Origin: JAUIET01 sp039111475
GTDB taxonomy: Bacteria; Pseudomonadota; Gammaproteobacteria; Pseudomonadales; JAUIET01
Assembly: GCA_039111475.1 (NCBI GenBank)
Contig: JBCCIP010000005.1
Span: forward strand, 105,235 to 169,234
Direction: 5' to 3'
Length of the DNA: 64,000 nucleotides
The notes beneath the pieces are model-generated. The model did not search any database and was not told where the DNA came from. It saw only the letters and a program-made list of their open reading frames with translations. Below are positions 18,056 through 27,733 of the stretch, piece after piece. Each line of letters opens with the position of its first letter. The first letter of the stretch is position 1. The translations under genes and the position numbers were made by a program.

Positions 18056-18564
18056 TTCCTGGAGTCGATGGCGCATTCTGAGGCCGGAAGTTCTACTCTA
18101 AGCTCAGTATTCTCCTCACGCCTTAGCTCAAAACATTTGCCATCCAGGGTTCTCTCTAGGCGTCGTTTTATCGCAGCGCCTGATGAATGTATCTCGGTTT
18201 TGCCAATTTCCGAATAAAAATCAGTCGCGTAACCAAAGTGTCCATTGGTGCCAGGGTAGTTGAAATTGTCATGGAAACTGTAGGGGTGCCAATACCACAG
18301 TGGTGCGTAAATATCCCCACCGTTTTCCTTGATAATGTCCTTATGTGCGTGATAGCTACGATAATAGGCTGAATTGCCATAGCGGGGTTTGATGAAATGA
18401 GCGTGGCCATAATCGCTTGCCGGCCCCGAATGCGTATTGCCCTGGCCTATTTCATAGCCATGTGTTCTGTACCCCAGGCCTCCTGTTTGTGCATCGGATT
18501 GGGCAGCAATGGGCAAACTTGTCGCAATGGTCCAAAGCGCCCACAAATAGTATTTGACTGACAT
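18052..18564 (-). CDS. secreted Tyr/His-rich protein of unknown function
   Basis: 170-aa protein with a clear signal peptide (YYLWALWTIATSLPIAA, cleavage near AQS/DAQ). The mature part is rich in Tyr, His, Gly and Asn (HAHFIKPRYGNSAYYRSYH, LWYWHPYSFHDNF). It ends in a basic segment and two cysteines (GKCFELRREE, PASECAID) that could pair in the periplasm. I recognise no family. It is convergent with ada (4-bp overlap) and divergent from the SLC13-type transporter. Confidence 0.6.
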   Translation of the reverse strand: MSVKYYLWALWTIATSLPIAAQSDAQTGGLGYRTHGYEIGQGNTHSGPASDYGHAHFIKPRYGNSAYYRSYHAHKDIIKENGGDIYAPLWYWHPYSFHDNFNYPGTNGHFGYATDFYSEIGKTEIHSSGAAIKRRLERTLDGKCFELRREENTELRVELPASECAIDSRN

Positions 18565-18718
18565 AGCCTGCTCTTCCCGAATGTGTGCTGCTACTCATTT
18601 ATTGTAGGCGCTGGGCTGCTTTTGCCTCAAGCGATTTATGACCGAGTTCACGGTCGGCACCGAATGCTGGCTAATCGTGTACCATTACGCATGCGCATCA
18701 TTGTTGCGAAGTCATTTT

Positions 18719-20446
18719 ATGGATTCCACCCAAATTTTCGTTGCCTTTATTTTCCTGGTGATGGTTGCGAACCTGGCTTGGGCGCGATGGCGGCCGTCAT
18801 GGATTTTCGGCTTTTCAGCGTTAGCCTGCTACTCGGTAGGTGTGGTTAGCACTGAAGAGTTGCTGAGTAAAATCGTTAACCCAGGTCTAGCCACATTGAT
18901 GCTACTGCTGCTGGTATCGGTAGGCTTGGAAAAAATAGATTGGTTAGTCAGGATAAGTCGGCGCCTTGTAAGCCCGAATTACCCTCTAACGCTTTTGAAA
19001 ATTGGGGGAGTGACGGCCTTTTTATCTGCCTTCCTGAATAATACGGCTGTGGTCGCCGTGCTCGCAAACGGTATCTCTCGTAATGGGCAGCACGCGGCAA
19101 GTCGCTTACTCATCCCGTTATCATATGCGGCCATACTGGGTGGCACTACAACGTTGATCGGCACTTCAACTAATTTAGTGGTGAACAGCTTTCTGCTGGA
19201 CGCAGGTGAAACCGGGTTTGCTTTCTTCGACTTTCTTATCATCGGGCTTTTAGTGACCGTCGTTGGCCTTGTGGTGTTGTTGTTGTCCGCCAGATTGCTG
19301 CCGACGCATGATGAGGAAGACCCAAAGATCGACGAATATTTCCTTGAAGCAAGAATCAATGAAGATTCCGAAATGATTGGACGCAGTGTGGCTGAAAATA
19401 AGCTGCGTGAACTGGAATCATTATTTCTGGTGGAGATTTTACGCGGTGGAAAGCTGATAACACCGGTCCCACCCTACGTGATTATCGAAAGTGATGATGT
19501 TTTGATTTTCTCAGGTGATGTTAAACAGATTGGTCGACTGGAAGGCCTGGAAGGGGTTGAAACGTATGCGACTACCAGTGGTTTGCTCAGCAGCAATTTA
19601 ACGGAGGTGATTGTTCTGCCAAATGCGCCTATTGTAGGTCGTACGGTGAAGCACGCGGGTTTTCGCGCGATGTTTGACGCTGCAGTGGTTGGCGCACGAC
19701 GCGATGGTGATCGACTTTCGGGTAAGCTTGGCGGTATCAGGCTGAAAGCCGGAGATAGCTTGTTGCTGGCAGTTGGTCCTGATTTCTCGACGCGGAAAAA
19801 TATTAGCAAGAATTTCGCCGTACTGAATGGCGTTGAAATCGAACGTGCTCTGTCAAATAAACAGAGCGCGGCGTTGATGGGTTCCTTTGCCGCTGTGATT
19901 ATTCTTGCTGCCCTGCAATTAGTTCCATTGTTCAAGGGATTAGCGTTATTGCTGGCAGCCATAATGGCGTTTGGTATCGTGACGGGTGAAGAATTAAAGC
20001 GGCGCTTTCCCTACGCGTTGCTGATGATCATAGCGTCGGCATTGGTCATGGCAACAGCTCTTGATAATTCAGGATTGGTCGATATGCTGGCTAATAGCTT
20101 GCATAACAATTTGGCTCAGTGGGGGCCGGGTGTCGCTTTGGTAGGTGTATTCCTGGCTACTTTGTTAATGACAGAGCTGATGACCAATAACGCCGCTGCT
20201 GCCCTGGCTTTCCCTATTGCCTACACGCTGGCTGGCAGCTTTGATGTTAACTGGATGCCTTTTGTTATGGCAGTTGCCTATGGAGCCAGTGCCAGCTTCA
20301 TGACACCCTATGGCTACACTACGAATTTGATGATACAAAACATGGGTGGTTATCATTTTGCCGATTACGCCCGAACGGGGTTACCGGTTGCAATCGCCTA
20401 CACAATGACCGTGTTAATTGCGATTCCCATCGTCTTCCCGTTCTAG
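18719..20446 (+). CDS. SLC13-type anion transporter with two TrkA-C domains
   Basis: 575-aa inner-membrane protein of the divalent-anion/sodium symporter superfamily. Membrane segments at the N- and C-terminal thirds flank a cytosolic insertion (~200-380) with two TrkA-C (RCK-C) modules, visible as GRSVAENKLRELESLFLVEI and GRTVKHAGFRAMFDAAVVGA. Transporter motifs include FLNNTAVVAVLANG, GTSTNLVVNS and TNNAAAALAFPIAY. Substrate could be sulfate, dicarboxylate or another anion. The ATG at 18719 is preferred to one 27 codons upstream because it begins at the first membrane segment. Confidence 0.85.
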   Translation: MDSTQIFVAFIFLVMVANLAWARWRPSWIFGFSALACYSVGVVSTEELLSKIVNPGLATLMLLLLVSVGLEKIDWLVRISRRLVSPNYPLTLLKIGGVTAFLSAFLNNTAVVAVLANGISRNGQHAASRLLIPLSYAAILGGTTTLIGTSTNLVVNSFLLDAGETGFAFFDFLIIGLLVTVVGLVVLLLSARLLPTHDEEDPKIDEYFLEARINEDSEMIGRSVAENKLRELESLFLVEILRGGKLITPVPPYVIIESDDVLIFSGDVKQIGRLEGLEGVETYATTSGLLSSNLTEVIVLPNAPIVGRTVKHAGFRAMFDAAVVGARRDGDRLSGKLGGIRLKAGDSLLLAVGPDFSTRKNISKNFAVLNGVEIERALSNKQSAALMGSFAAVIILAALQLVPLFKGLALLLAAIMAFGIVTGEELKRRFPYALLMIIASALVMATALDNSGLVDMLANSLHNNLAQWGPGVALVGVFLATLLMTELMTNNAAAALAFPIAYTLAGSFDVNWMPFVMAVAYGASASFMTPYGYTTNLMIQNMGGYHFADYARTGLPVAIAYTMTVLIAIPIVFPF

Positions 20447-20470
20447 AGAATCTTTGAACGTCCAGACAGC

Positions 20471-20815
20471 TTAGTCTTCAACCCATTCCCAGCGCAGTGG
20501 TTCGCCAAAGTCGTCGTAGATCATTTTCCGTCTGGGCTTGGGTTTGTATTCTTTAGCTGACTTTGCGCGCGTCGTTTTTGCCCGGCGTCGGGCTTCAATC
20601 GATTGGATTACGTCATTCAGCGGTAGTTTGTCTTCAGCCGGAACTTGTTGGCCGCCGTTTGGCACGAAGCTATTTCCCCTGATCGGACCATCGGCATTAT
20701 CTCGGCTGCTGGCACCACGTGGTACTTCCTGCACCTCGCCACCGCGGGCCAGGTAATCGCGCATTTGCTTCTGCAGCTCGCTGCGCATCTCTGACTTGCT
20801 GGGTGGTAGTTTCAT
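20471..20815 (-). CDS. small conserved-looking basic protein
   Basis: 114-aa soluble, charged protein. It has an N-terminal amphipathic helix (SEMRSELQKQMRDYLARG), a disordered middle and a conserved-looking tail, PRRKMIYDDFGEPLRWEWVE. I believe this tail recurs in short hypothetical proteins of pseudomonads and relatives but cannot name a family. No known catalytic motif. It is convergent with the SLC13-type transporter and divergent from the radical SAM gene. Confidence 0.65.
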   Translation of the reverse strand: MKLPPSKSEMRSELQKQMRDYLARGGEVQEVPRGASSRDNADGPIRGNSFVPNGGQQVPAEDKLPLNDVIQSIEARRRAKTTRAKSAKEYKPKPRRKMIYDDFGEPLRWEWVED

Positions 20816-20919
20816 ACCAATATTGGAAAAAAATTCATAACAAACAAATATAGCACGTTGTCTATCAGTTGGCCGATCGTCAGGGAAAAAACGGACAGGC
20901 AGGGGGTTTTAAGGTACAT

Positions 20920-22857
20920 TTGCCTTTTACTGATATCAGGGTCAAATTGTTGATCAAACGTCCGGTCTTTTTGTTCAGCATGGATTCAGAGCAGTTCCAT
21001 GCCGCACCACTCACCACGGGTGGTCTGCAAGCGTATTATCAGCGTTACGGTCAGCGTAGTGACGATACCGAATTTCATTTACTGCATTTTCGTGATGCAG
21101 AGCATATCGATGGCTGGCAGAAAGACGGAATACCAGCGCTGGTGCAAATTTGCCAGAGCGCGCTGGCGGCAAATCAGCAGCCCATTTTAGGTTTCAGTTT
21201 TTACACGTGGAACGCCGCAGAATTTCTGCAATTGATTGTTGAGTTAAAGCGAGAGCTGCCAGAATTCCTATGCGTAGCGGGCGGCCCACATGTGCAGGAA
21301 GCGAAGACTTATCTATTAAGCGACCCGATCGATTTAATTGTGTTGGGCGAAGGTGAACAGACGTTCACTGAGTTGCTGGATCGCCCAGAGGCAGAACACT
21401 GGCCGAACACCGCGGGTTTGGCCTGGGCTCAGGCGGGTCAGGTGGTGTGCAGCGCTGAGCGGCCCAGAGAGACGGAACTGGATCGCTTGCCTTCTGCGCT
21501 TGATGTGGTTGCCTTAACCAATGACGCCGGACAGCCACTGTACGACTCGATTGCTTACGAAACCAGCCGCGGCTGCCCGTTTAAATGCGCGTTCTGCGAA
21601 TGGGGCACTGGCGCTATCGGTACTAAAATGCATCAATTTTCCATGGGCCGTATACGCGATGATTGGCAGAAGGTTGTTGCCGCTGGTATTGAAAACATTT
21701 GGTTGGCAGATTCTAACTTTGGTGCACTGCGTGAAGATCTTGAAAAAACACAGTTAATATGCGATCTAAAAAACGAGACCGGTTTACCACGAACATTTGC
21801 CACCAGTTGGTCAAAAAAACACAGTTCCAAGGTGCAGCAAATCGTTTTACTTTTGAATCAGAATGGCTTGCTACCGCATTATCAGTTGGCACTGCAAACT
21901 CTGACGCCATTGGCGCTTGAGCTGTCAAATCGCAAAAATATGGCCGCCAACAAATACGAACCTATTGCCAGAGAAATGGCGGATGCGGGTGTGCCGATAG
22001 CGGCGGAATTGATCTGGGGGTTGCCTGGCGACAATTTGGCAGATTTTGAGCGAAACCTCGACCAATTACTGGCAACCTTTCCGAACATCAATATTTTTGG
22101 TTACACCTTGCTACCTGGCACAGAGTTTTATCAGCGCCGTGACGAGTATCAGATCGAAGCCGTACCTGTTGCCGGCTATGGTAAAGCCAAGGGTGAGTAC
22201 GTTGTTGCCTGCCATACGTTTGCTAGAGACGAAGGTCTGGATGGCTACTTTCTAATTGCTGCTCATATGATTTTGATCCATGGCCATATGATGCCGCTAA
22301 CGATTCGATTTTTGGCGATGCAACAGGACTTGCCGGCAACTCCTTTGCTAAGGGTTTTGCTAAAAAGATTACTCATGGATTTTTCGTTGCAGTGCGACGA
22401 CAGATTGGGAGTCTATGAAGGTAGGGCAGCGATTTATCTCAGCCTGATTGAACAGCGTGAACGAAGCTTCGATATTATTGGTGCTGCGCTCATAGACTGG
22501 TGTACACATCACCAAGCAGATACAGATCTGGTCGATAGGGCGACAAAAGTGCTCGCACTGGATGCCGCAATATGTCCGCGCAGCGGCAAGAAATCCAGCG
22601 AAAGTATTGAGTTCGGATTTGATGCAGCAAGCCTGATGAGTTCGCTGGAAAAACTGAATTTGCCTGACCACGACTGTTTCACTGAACAAAGTCAAACGCT
22701 CATTTTTGAGCATCCGGGTGGTGTTGGCGAAGTGCTAAAAGATCCAGACGGTGGTAGCTGGATGCGCGCTCACTGGTATAGAAAGCAAGGGTTTGCGCTC
22801 TCGAGCAATATTATACCGCTACAACCACTCGCAGAGCATCCAACCGCAAGACCATAG
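20920..22857 (+). CDS. B12-binding-type radical SAM protein
   Basis: Long radical SAM protein, about 645 aa. An N-terminal B12-binding-like Rossmann region (LGFSFYTWNAAEFLQLI, CVAGGPHVQEAKTYLL, DLIVLGEGEQTFTELL) is followed by the SAM domain with C219-x3-C223-x2-C226 (SRGCPFKCAFCEWG). A C-terminal ~250-residue helical region is of unknown role. Substrate unknown. Start is uncertain: TTG at 20920 has AAGG five bases upstream; TTG at 20947 would begin at LIKRPVFLFS, typical for this family; the first ATG (20980s) would cut into the domain. The last 47 bp overlap rapA on the other strand. Confidence 0.8.
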   Translation: MPFTDIRVKLLIKRPVFLFSMDSEQFHAAPLTTGGLQAYYQRYGQRSDDTEFHLLHFRDAEHIDGWQKDGIPALVQICQSALAANQQPILGFSFYTWNAAEFLQLIVELKRELPEFLCVAGGPHVQEAKTYLLSDPIDLIVLGEGEQTFTELLDRPEAEHWPNTAGLAWAQAGQVVCSAERPRETELDRLPSALDVVALTNDAGQPLYDSIAYETSRGCPFKCAFCEWGTGAIGTKMHQFSMGRIRDDWQKVVAAGIENIWLADSNFGALREDLEKTQLICDLKNETGLPRTFATSWSKKHSSKVQQIVLLLNQNGLLPHYQLALQTLTPLALELSNRKNMAANKYEPIAREMADAGVPIAAELIWGLPGDNLADFERNLDQLLATFPNINIFGYTLLPGTEFYQRRDEYQIEAVPVAGYGKAKGEYVVACHTFARDEGLDGYFLIAAHMILIHGHMMPLTIRFLAMQQDLPATPLLRVLLKRLLMDFSLQCDDRLGVYEGRAAIYLSLIEQRERSFDIIGAALIDWCTHHQADTDLVDRATKVLALDAAICPRSGKKSSESIEFGFDAASLMSSLEKLNLPDHDCFTEQSQTLIFEHPGGVGEVLKDPDGGSWMRAHWYRKQGFALSSNIIPLQPLAEHPTARP

Positions 22858-25696
22858 CGTCAATAACACTACTCACCTTGGCCAACTCCTGTTTTAACGC
22901 CCGAATTTCAACGTCACGCACGTTAGGGTTTATTCTTTGCAGGGTTTCCAGGCGGCTTATTTCATCGTTAAGCGCGTGCTCGGCACTTTGGTGAGCTTGT
23001 TCCAACAACTCCTGCGACTGCTCTTCGGCCAGGCTTCGGGTTCGTTTAATCAAACCTTCCAAAACAGCATTACGTGCTTTAACCACTTTAACCGAGGTCT
23101 TACGATCCAGTACTTGCGCCGCTGAGCTAAGCAGCTCAAAGCTTACTGCGTGATGTAAGGCCCGGCCTTGTTCATTAACCAGAACACGTATGGTGCTGGG
23201 TGGTAGGTAGCGGCTGGTTTGCTGCGGGCTGTCTATCACAAATAGCGTCTCTAGCAGCATCGTGCCCGGTTTCAACCCTGCTGTTTTAACGGCAATAGCA
23301 CCGCAGTTTCCTTTCTCTGCCCCCAGTATCAAATCCAGCGCGCCGATCACCATACGATGATCCCAGGTCAAAAAATGCCAGTCTTCATTGGCCAACGCGG
23401 TAGCACGGTCGTAGGTAACCGTCATTCCTTCATCTTGCAGCAGCGGAAAAGGCACGTACATATTTTCTGCCGGGCGAATAATGGTGGCGCGTTCACTGTG
23501 AGGTTCGCTGTGCACGCCATAGCAATCGAAAACCAACTCCATAAATTCGGGTAAATCGGAGGTAGCGTCTTCTTCCACTGCCTGCTCAGCAAGTGCTAAT
23601 GCCACGTGGGTACGACAGGAGTTGTATTCCAGCAGACGGTCACGCCCGTTGTGTAATTGCTCGTTCAAGGCTTGGGTTAACTCGCGTGTACGCATGATAA
23701 AGTCAGCGTCATTCGCACCACGTTGCTCTATAGCACGCAGCTCCTGACCCATCTCGACAAAAACTGTGTGGGCCGCCGGGCAGGCATGTTCTATCGCATT
23801 CATACCCTCATGGTACCAACGGAACAGTACTTCCTGCGCGGTAGCCTCGAAGTAGGGCACATGGATTTTAATGGTTTCTGTCTGACCGATTCTATCCAGC
23901 CTGCCTATCCGTTGCTCCAGAAGGTCTGGGTTGGACGGCAGATCAAACAACAACAAATGGTGTGCGAACTGGAAATTGCGACCTTCACTGCCAATTTCGG
24001 AACACACCAGCAATTGACTGCCGTAATCTTCGTCTGCAAAGAACGCGGCGGCACGGTCACGTTCTACAATGCTCATGCCCTCATGGAATACAGCGGCTTG
24101 AAAACCGGTATTCACCCGCAACGCTTCAGAAATATCCAGTGCCGTTTCAGAACTTGCCGCGATCAACAGTAGTTTTTCCCCGCGATGATTTTTGATTAAT
24201 TGCTCTAACCAGGAAATTCTAGGATCAATAACGACCCAGGAAGGGGAAGGCGTACTATTGCGGTAGCGGCGTTCGGGAGTCAGGTGAGCTTGATCATAAG
24301 CGTCGGGCTTGGGCAAGGGGTAAGCGTGTAACTCGCGGCCTGGGAATCCTGAAATGGCGGCTCGTGTATTGCGAAACAACACCCGACCTGTGCCGTGACG
24401 GTCTAGCAAATGATCGATCAGGTCAGTGCGAGCTTGCTCTTGCTCATATTCTCCGCTGCTCTCCAGCCGGGTCAGTAGCTTCGCATCCTCATCAGCATCA
24501 AGTAACGGCGAAATCGCACAATGTAGGGCCTCTGCGCCTGCGTTTTCGTTCAGTAGCAATTCTATGGCATTGGCAATAGGCTCGTAACTTTGCTCTTCAG
24601 CGCTGAATTCAGCAAAGGAGCTAAAACGGTCAGGGTCTAGCAAACGCAATCTGGCAAAATGGCTTTCTTTGCCAAGTTGTTCAGGAGTTGCGGTCAGAAG
24701 CAGAACACCGGCTGTCTTGTTTGCCAGTTGTTCAACGAGTTTATACTCGAGACTGGGCGAAGTATCACTCCATTCAAGGTGATGAGCCTCGTCAACAATC
24801 AGCAAATCCCAGTCGGCGGCAGCGGCTTGTTCAAAGGCGCTGGGATTGTCGCGCAGAAAATCCAAACTACACAATACTAGTTGCTCCTGCATAAACGGAT
24901 TTGTCTCTCCAAGCTCTGCGCTTGGGACTTCGTTACTGATGCTTTGCTCGCCATACTCATCCAGCAAATCGTCCGTATCAGAGGCCAAGCGCTGTTGATC
25001 GAAAATACTGAAATGCAAATTGAATTTGCGCAGCATTTCCACAAGCCACTGATGTAATAGAGGATCGGGTACAACAATCAACGCCCTGTGAGCGCGTTCA
25101 GTCAGCAGTTGATGATGCAGTACTAGGCCTGCTTCAATGGTTTTTCCCAAGCCGACTTCATCAGCTAGCAACACGCGCGGCGCAAAACGCCGCGCAACTT
25201 CGTGCGCAATATACAATTGGTGTGGGATTAAACTGGTTCGTGCGCCGGTTAGACCGTGCAGCTCGGAATGCGCAAGTCGCGCTTTCTCAAACCAGCTCTG
25301 GTAGCGCAGTTCGAACCATTTGTTGTGGTCTATTTGGCCGGTGAACAAACGCTCCTGCGGCTTATTAAGCTGGATAAAATTGTCCAGCATCGTCTCAGGT
25401 ACGTCTCGTCGTGCACCGGTGTTACTGGTGCCTTGATAAATCAGTAAGCCTTCGGATTCAACCACCGATTCTACCGCCAGCAAAGCACCGTCATCGCAAC
25501 GTATTTCGTCGCCCGTGGTAAACCTTACTCGAGTCAGCGGTGCGGTTTGCTTGGCATATACCCGCGTTTCTCCGGAGGCCAAAAATACAATCTGTACCGT
25601 GCGATGCTCAACCGTCAAAACAGTACCCAGGCCTAATTGTAATTCAGCGTCGTTAATCCAGCGCTGACCTGGTACGAAGTCGGGCAAAGCTTGCAT
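22811..25696 (-). CDS. rapA: RNA polymerase-associated ATPase RapA
   Basis: Swi2/Snf2-type ATPase that binds RNA polymerase and recycles it after transcription. The 961-aa length agrees with E. coli RapA (968). N-terminal Tudor-like domains (FVPGQRWINDAELQLGLG) are followed by helicase motif I DEVGLGKT at 179-186 and DEAH at 302-305, then the second helicase lobe (SEIGSEGRNFQFAHHLLL, RIGRLDRIGQ). The ATG at 25696 gives the standard N-terminus; the frame stays open 32 codons upstream. Its 3' end overlaps the convergent radical SAM gene. It is divergent from the nitroreductase. Confidence 0.95.
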   Translation of the reverse strand: MQALPDFVPGQRWINDAELQLGLGTVLTVEHRTVQIVFLASGETRVYAKQTAPLTRVRFTTGDEIRCDDGALLAVESVVESEGLLIYQGTSNTGARRDVPETMLDNFIQLNKPQERLFTGQIDHNKWFELRYQSWFEKARLAHSELHGLTGARTSLIPHQLYIAHEVARRFAPRVLLADEVGLGKTIEAGLVLHHQLLTERAHRALIVVPDPLLHQWLVEMLRKFNLHFSIFDQQRLASDTDDLLDEYGEQSISNEVPSAELGETNPFMQEQLVLCSLDFLRDNPSAFEQAAAADWDLLIVDEAHHLEWSDTSPSLEYKLVEQLANKTAGVLLLTATPEQLGKESHFARLRLLDPDRFSSFAEFSAEEQSYEPIANAIELLLNENAGAEALHCAISPLLDADEDAKLLTRLESSGEYEQEQARTDLIDHLLDRHGTGRVLFRNTRAAISGFPGRELHAYPLPKPDAYDQAHLTPERRYRNSTPSPSWVVIDPRISWLEQLIKNHRGEKLLLIAASSETALDISEALRVNTGFQAAVFHEGMSIVERDRAAAFFADEDYGSQLLVCSEIGSEGRNFQFAHHLLLFDLPSNPDLLEQRIGRLDRIGQTETIKIHVPYFEATAQEVLFRWYHEGMNAIEHACPAAHTVFVEMGQELRAIEQRGANDADFIMRTRELTQALNEQLHNGRDRLLEYNSCRTHVALALAEQAVEEDATSDLPEFMELVFDCYGVHSEPHSERATIIRPAENMYVPFPLLQDEGMTVTYDRATALANEDWHFLTWDHRMVIGALDLILGAEKGNCGAIAVKTAGLKPGTMLLETLFVIDSPQQTSRYLPPSTIRVLVNEQGRALHHAVSFELLSSAAQVLDRKTSVKVVKARNAVLEGLIKRTRSLAEEQSQELLEQAHQSAEHALNDEISRLETLQRINPNVRDVEIRALKQELAKVSSVIDAMVLRLDALRVVVAV

Positions 25697-25802
25697 TCTG
25701 GTAAAAGATCGAGTCTGAAAACGGCACGCTATGTTAGTGCTTTTCGCCAGCTTTTCAAGGACAATGAGACATCGAAACAGTAAACAGTGCAATGAGTTTA
25801 GT

Positions 25803-26477
25803 ATGAGTGATCAGCGGCAGATTTTTTCCGAGATTGTCAAGCAGCGACGCAGTGTTCGAGGCTTTAAAAAAGAGCCCGTTGATCGCTCTGTTATTGAGAG
25901 CGTCTTTCAATGCGCACAGCACGCGCCCTCTAATTGCAATACCCAGCCGTGGCAAGTTGTGGTTGCTAGCGGTGCAAAATGCGACGAGCTGCGAGAGAAG
26001 TTTACCAACGGTTTTCTTGAAGGCCAGTTCAGTATGGACTTCCCGTATGACGGGCAATACGCCGGTGTTTACAAAGAACGCCAGTATGACGCCGCTAACC
26101 AGCTGTATTCAGCACAGGATATTGCCCGCGAGGACAAACAACGCAGAAACGAAGCCTTTTTGCGCAATTTCGTTTTTTTCGACGCACCCCATGTTGCGTT
26201 CTTCTTCCTGCCAGAACCTTTTGGTCTGCGCGAGGCGGCTGATTTAGGTATGTACGCTCAATCGGTGATGCTAAGCCTTGTCGCACATGGCCTTGCAAGC
26301 TGCCCGCAGACCGCGCTCAGTATGAATGCCGATATGCTGCGCGACGCATTGGACGTTCCAGCAACAGATAAAGTGTTGTTTGGTGTCTCATTTGGCTACG
26401 AAGATGAAGAGCACCCGGCAAACAATTGCAGGGTTGGGCGCGCCAAGATTGGTGACGTTGTTCGAATTGTTGAGTAA
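25803..26477 (+). CDS. nitroreductase-family FMN oxidoreductase
   Basis: 224-aa flavoprotein. The FMN-phosphate motif QRRSVRGFKKEPV and the APSNCNTQPWQVVV segment define the family, and the C-terminal GFGYEDEEHPAN-type loop is present as FGYEDEEHPANN. It reduces nitroaromatics, quinones or a similar acceptor with NAD(P)H; the physiological substrate is unknown. The ATG at 25803 starts at the family N-terminus. Monocistronic, 106 bp from the divergent rapA start. Confidence 0.88.
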   Translation: MSDQRQIFSEIVKQRRSVRGFKKEPVDRSVIESVFQCAQHAPSNCNTQPWQVVVASGAKCDELREKFTNGFLEGQFSMDFPYDGQYAGVYKERQYDAANQLYSAQDIAREDKQRRNEAFLRNFVFFDAPHVAFFFLPEPFGLREAADLGMYAQSVMLSLVAHGLASCPQTALSMNADMLRDALDVPATDKVLFGVSFGYEDEEHPANNCRVGRAKIGDVVRIVE

Positions 26478-26491
26478 GCCCGCGTCGTTGC

Positions 26492-27343
26492 TTATAAGCG
26501 CTGCACGAAGTCAATCACCGCGGCAGAGAAACTATCGTTACGATCACCTGCCACCATGTGGTGTGCGTTTGCCACGTCAACCTGTTGCGCGTGGGGCACC
26601 TGGCGTAAAAATTCCTGAGCCAGTTCTTCAGTTACCAGATTACTTCTTGCGCCACGAATCAATAACATAGGTGCCGAGATGTTCTGCACCGCTGTTTCCA
26701 ACCGTTCTGGAAGCCCCAGATTCGCTACGCCGTGACGCTGTCGGGCAAATGCAGGGTCCCAATGCCAGCGGTAGCGACCGTCTTCATCCAGTCGTAAATT
26801 CTTGCTTAGCCCGTCAAGACTTTTCCTTCTTGGTCGTTGTGTGAAGTCTGAGATTACATCGGCAGCTTCATCCAGACTACCAAAGCCCTCTTCAACACGC
26901 TCCATCATGAAGCCGATAATACCTTTGGCGCCCTCGTCGTTCATGCGCGGTGTAATATCTACCAGAATCACTGCCCTAAACAGCTCATCTGCGGTTTCTC
27001 CCTCTGCCAGCATCGCACTCATGCCGCCAAGCGAGGCACCTACCACTACTGGTCGAGCCGGCAGTTGTTGCACCAGCGCATGTAAGTCTTCCGCGAAACG
27101 CGGTAAGGCGTAATCCTGGTCTTTAACCCAGCTGGAGTCGCCATGTCCACGGTGGTCATAGGCGATCGAATACCAACCTTTATGTGCCAGTGCACGGGCG
27201 GTATTTCCCCATGAGAATCGTGTCTGTCCGCCGCCGTGTGCTAACAGTACAATGTCGTCACTCGGTTCGCCATAGGCTGTTGCTTTTAGTACAAGATCAT
27301 CAGAAATATTGAAATGGATGATGGTTTCGTGAACGTCAGTCAA
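26492..27343 (-). CDS. alpha/beta hydrolase
   Basis: Soluble hydrolase of about 283 aa. It has an oxyanion region AHGGGQTRFSW, the DHRGHGDS turn, the nucleophile elbow VGASLGGMSA and a late histidine (NAHHMVAGD). The TTG at 27343 is chosen because it starts 16 residues before the first strand (DDLVLKATAYGEPS), as in relatives. A longer ATG frame from 27433 would overlap the upstream regulator by 44 bp and adds a tail I do not recognise. It probably belongs to the same transcript as the regulator and membrane gene. Substrate unknown. Confidence 0.8.
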   Translation of the reverse strand: MTDVHETIIHFNISDDLVLKATAYGEPSDDIVLLAHGGGQTRFSWGNTARALAHKGWYSIAYDHRGHGDSSWVKDQDYALPRFAEDLHALVQQLPARPVVVGASLGGMSAMLAEGETADELFRAVILVDITPRMNDEGAKGIIGFMMERVEEGFGSLDEAADVISDFTQRPRRKSLDGLSKNLRLDEDGRYRWHWDPAFARQRHGVANLGLPERLETAVQNISAPMLLIRGARSNLVTEELAQEFLRQVPHAQQVDVANAHHMVAGDRNDSFSAAVIDFVQRL

Positions 27344-27389
27344 CTTAAATGCACCGCCGCGATAAAAAAGGGAGGGAAGTGTACCCGAA

Positions 27390-27704
27390 TCAATCTTGAA
27401 AATCCTGGGTGAGCCGATGCAAGGCGACGACATGTTCTTCGAGCGCGTTCATGCCTTTTCGAGTAAGAGAATATCGACTGATGGGCTTGCGCTCTGCAAA
27501 CTCTTTTTTGACCTTGAGGTAACCGGCGTCTTCAAGCTTACGTAATTGCGCGCCCAAATTACCGTCGCTCTCTTTAAGAAGATTCTTAAAGTCACGAAAA
27601 TTCAAGCTCCGTTCTGCACCCAGCAAGACGCAGATAACCAACCGCGACCTATGTTCTAGCAAACGGTCGAAGCCGCTCAAGTCCAGTTGGAAACCTGCGT
27701 TCAT
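27390..27704 (-). CDS. winged-helix transcriptional regulator
   Basis: 104-aa DNA-binding protein of the stand-alone winged-helix type (PF13601-like). Segments are RLVICVLLGAERSLNFRDFK, the recognition region KESDGNLGAQLRKLEDAGYL and the wing FAERKPISRYSLTRKG. The ATG at 27704 is used; a TTG two codons earlier is possible. It follows its membrane partner gene by about 30 bp. The palindrome inside the promoter of this operon (28346-28366) is its likely autoregulatory site. Confidence 0.85.
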   Translation of the reverse strand: MNAGFQLDLSGFDRLLEHRSRLVICVLLGAERSLNFRDFKNLLKESDGNLGAQLRKLEDAGYLKVKKEFAERKPISRYSLTRKGMNALEEHVVALHRLTQDFQD

Positions 27705-27733
27705 CGCCAAGTGTCTGCTCTAAAAGTCGCCAG

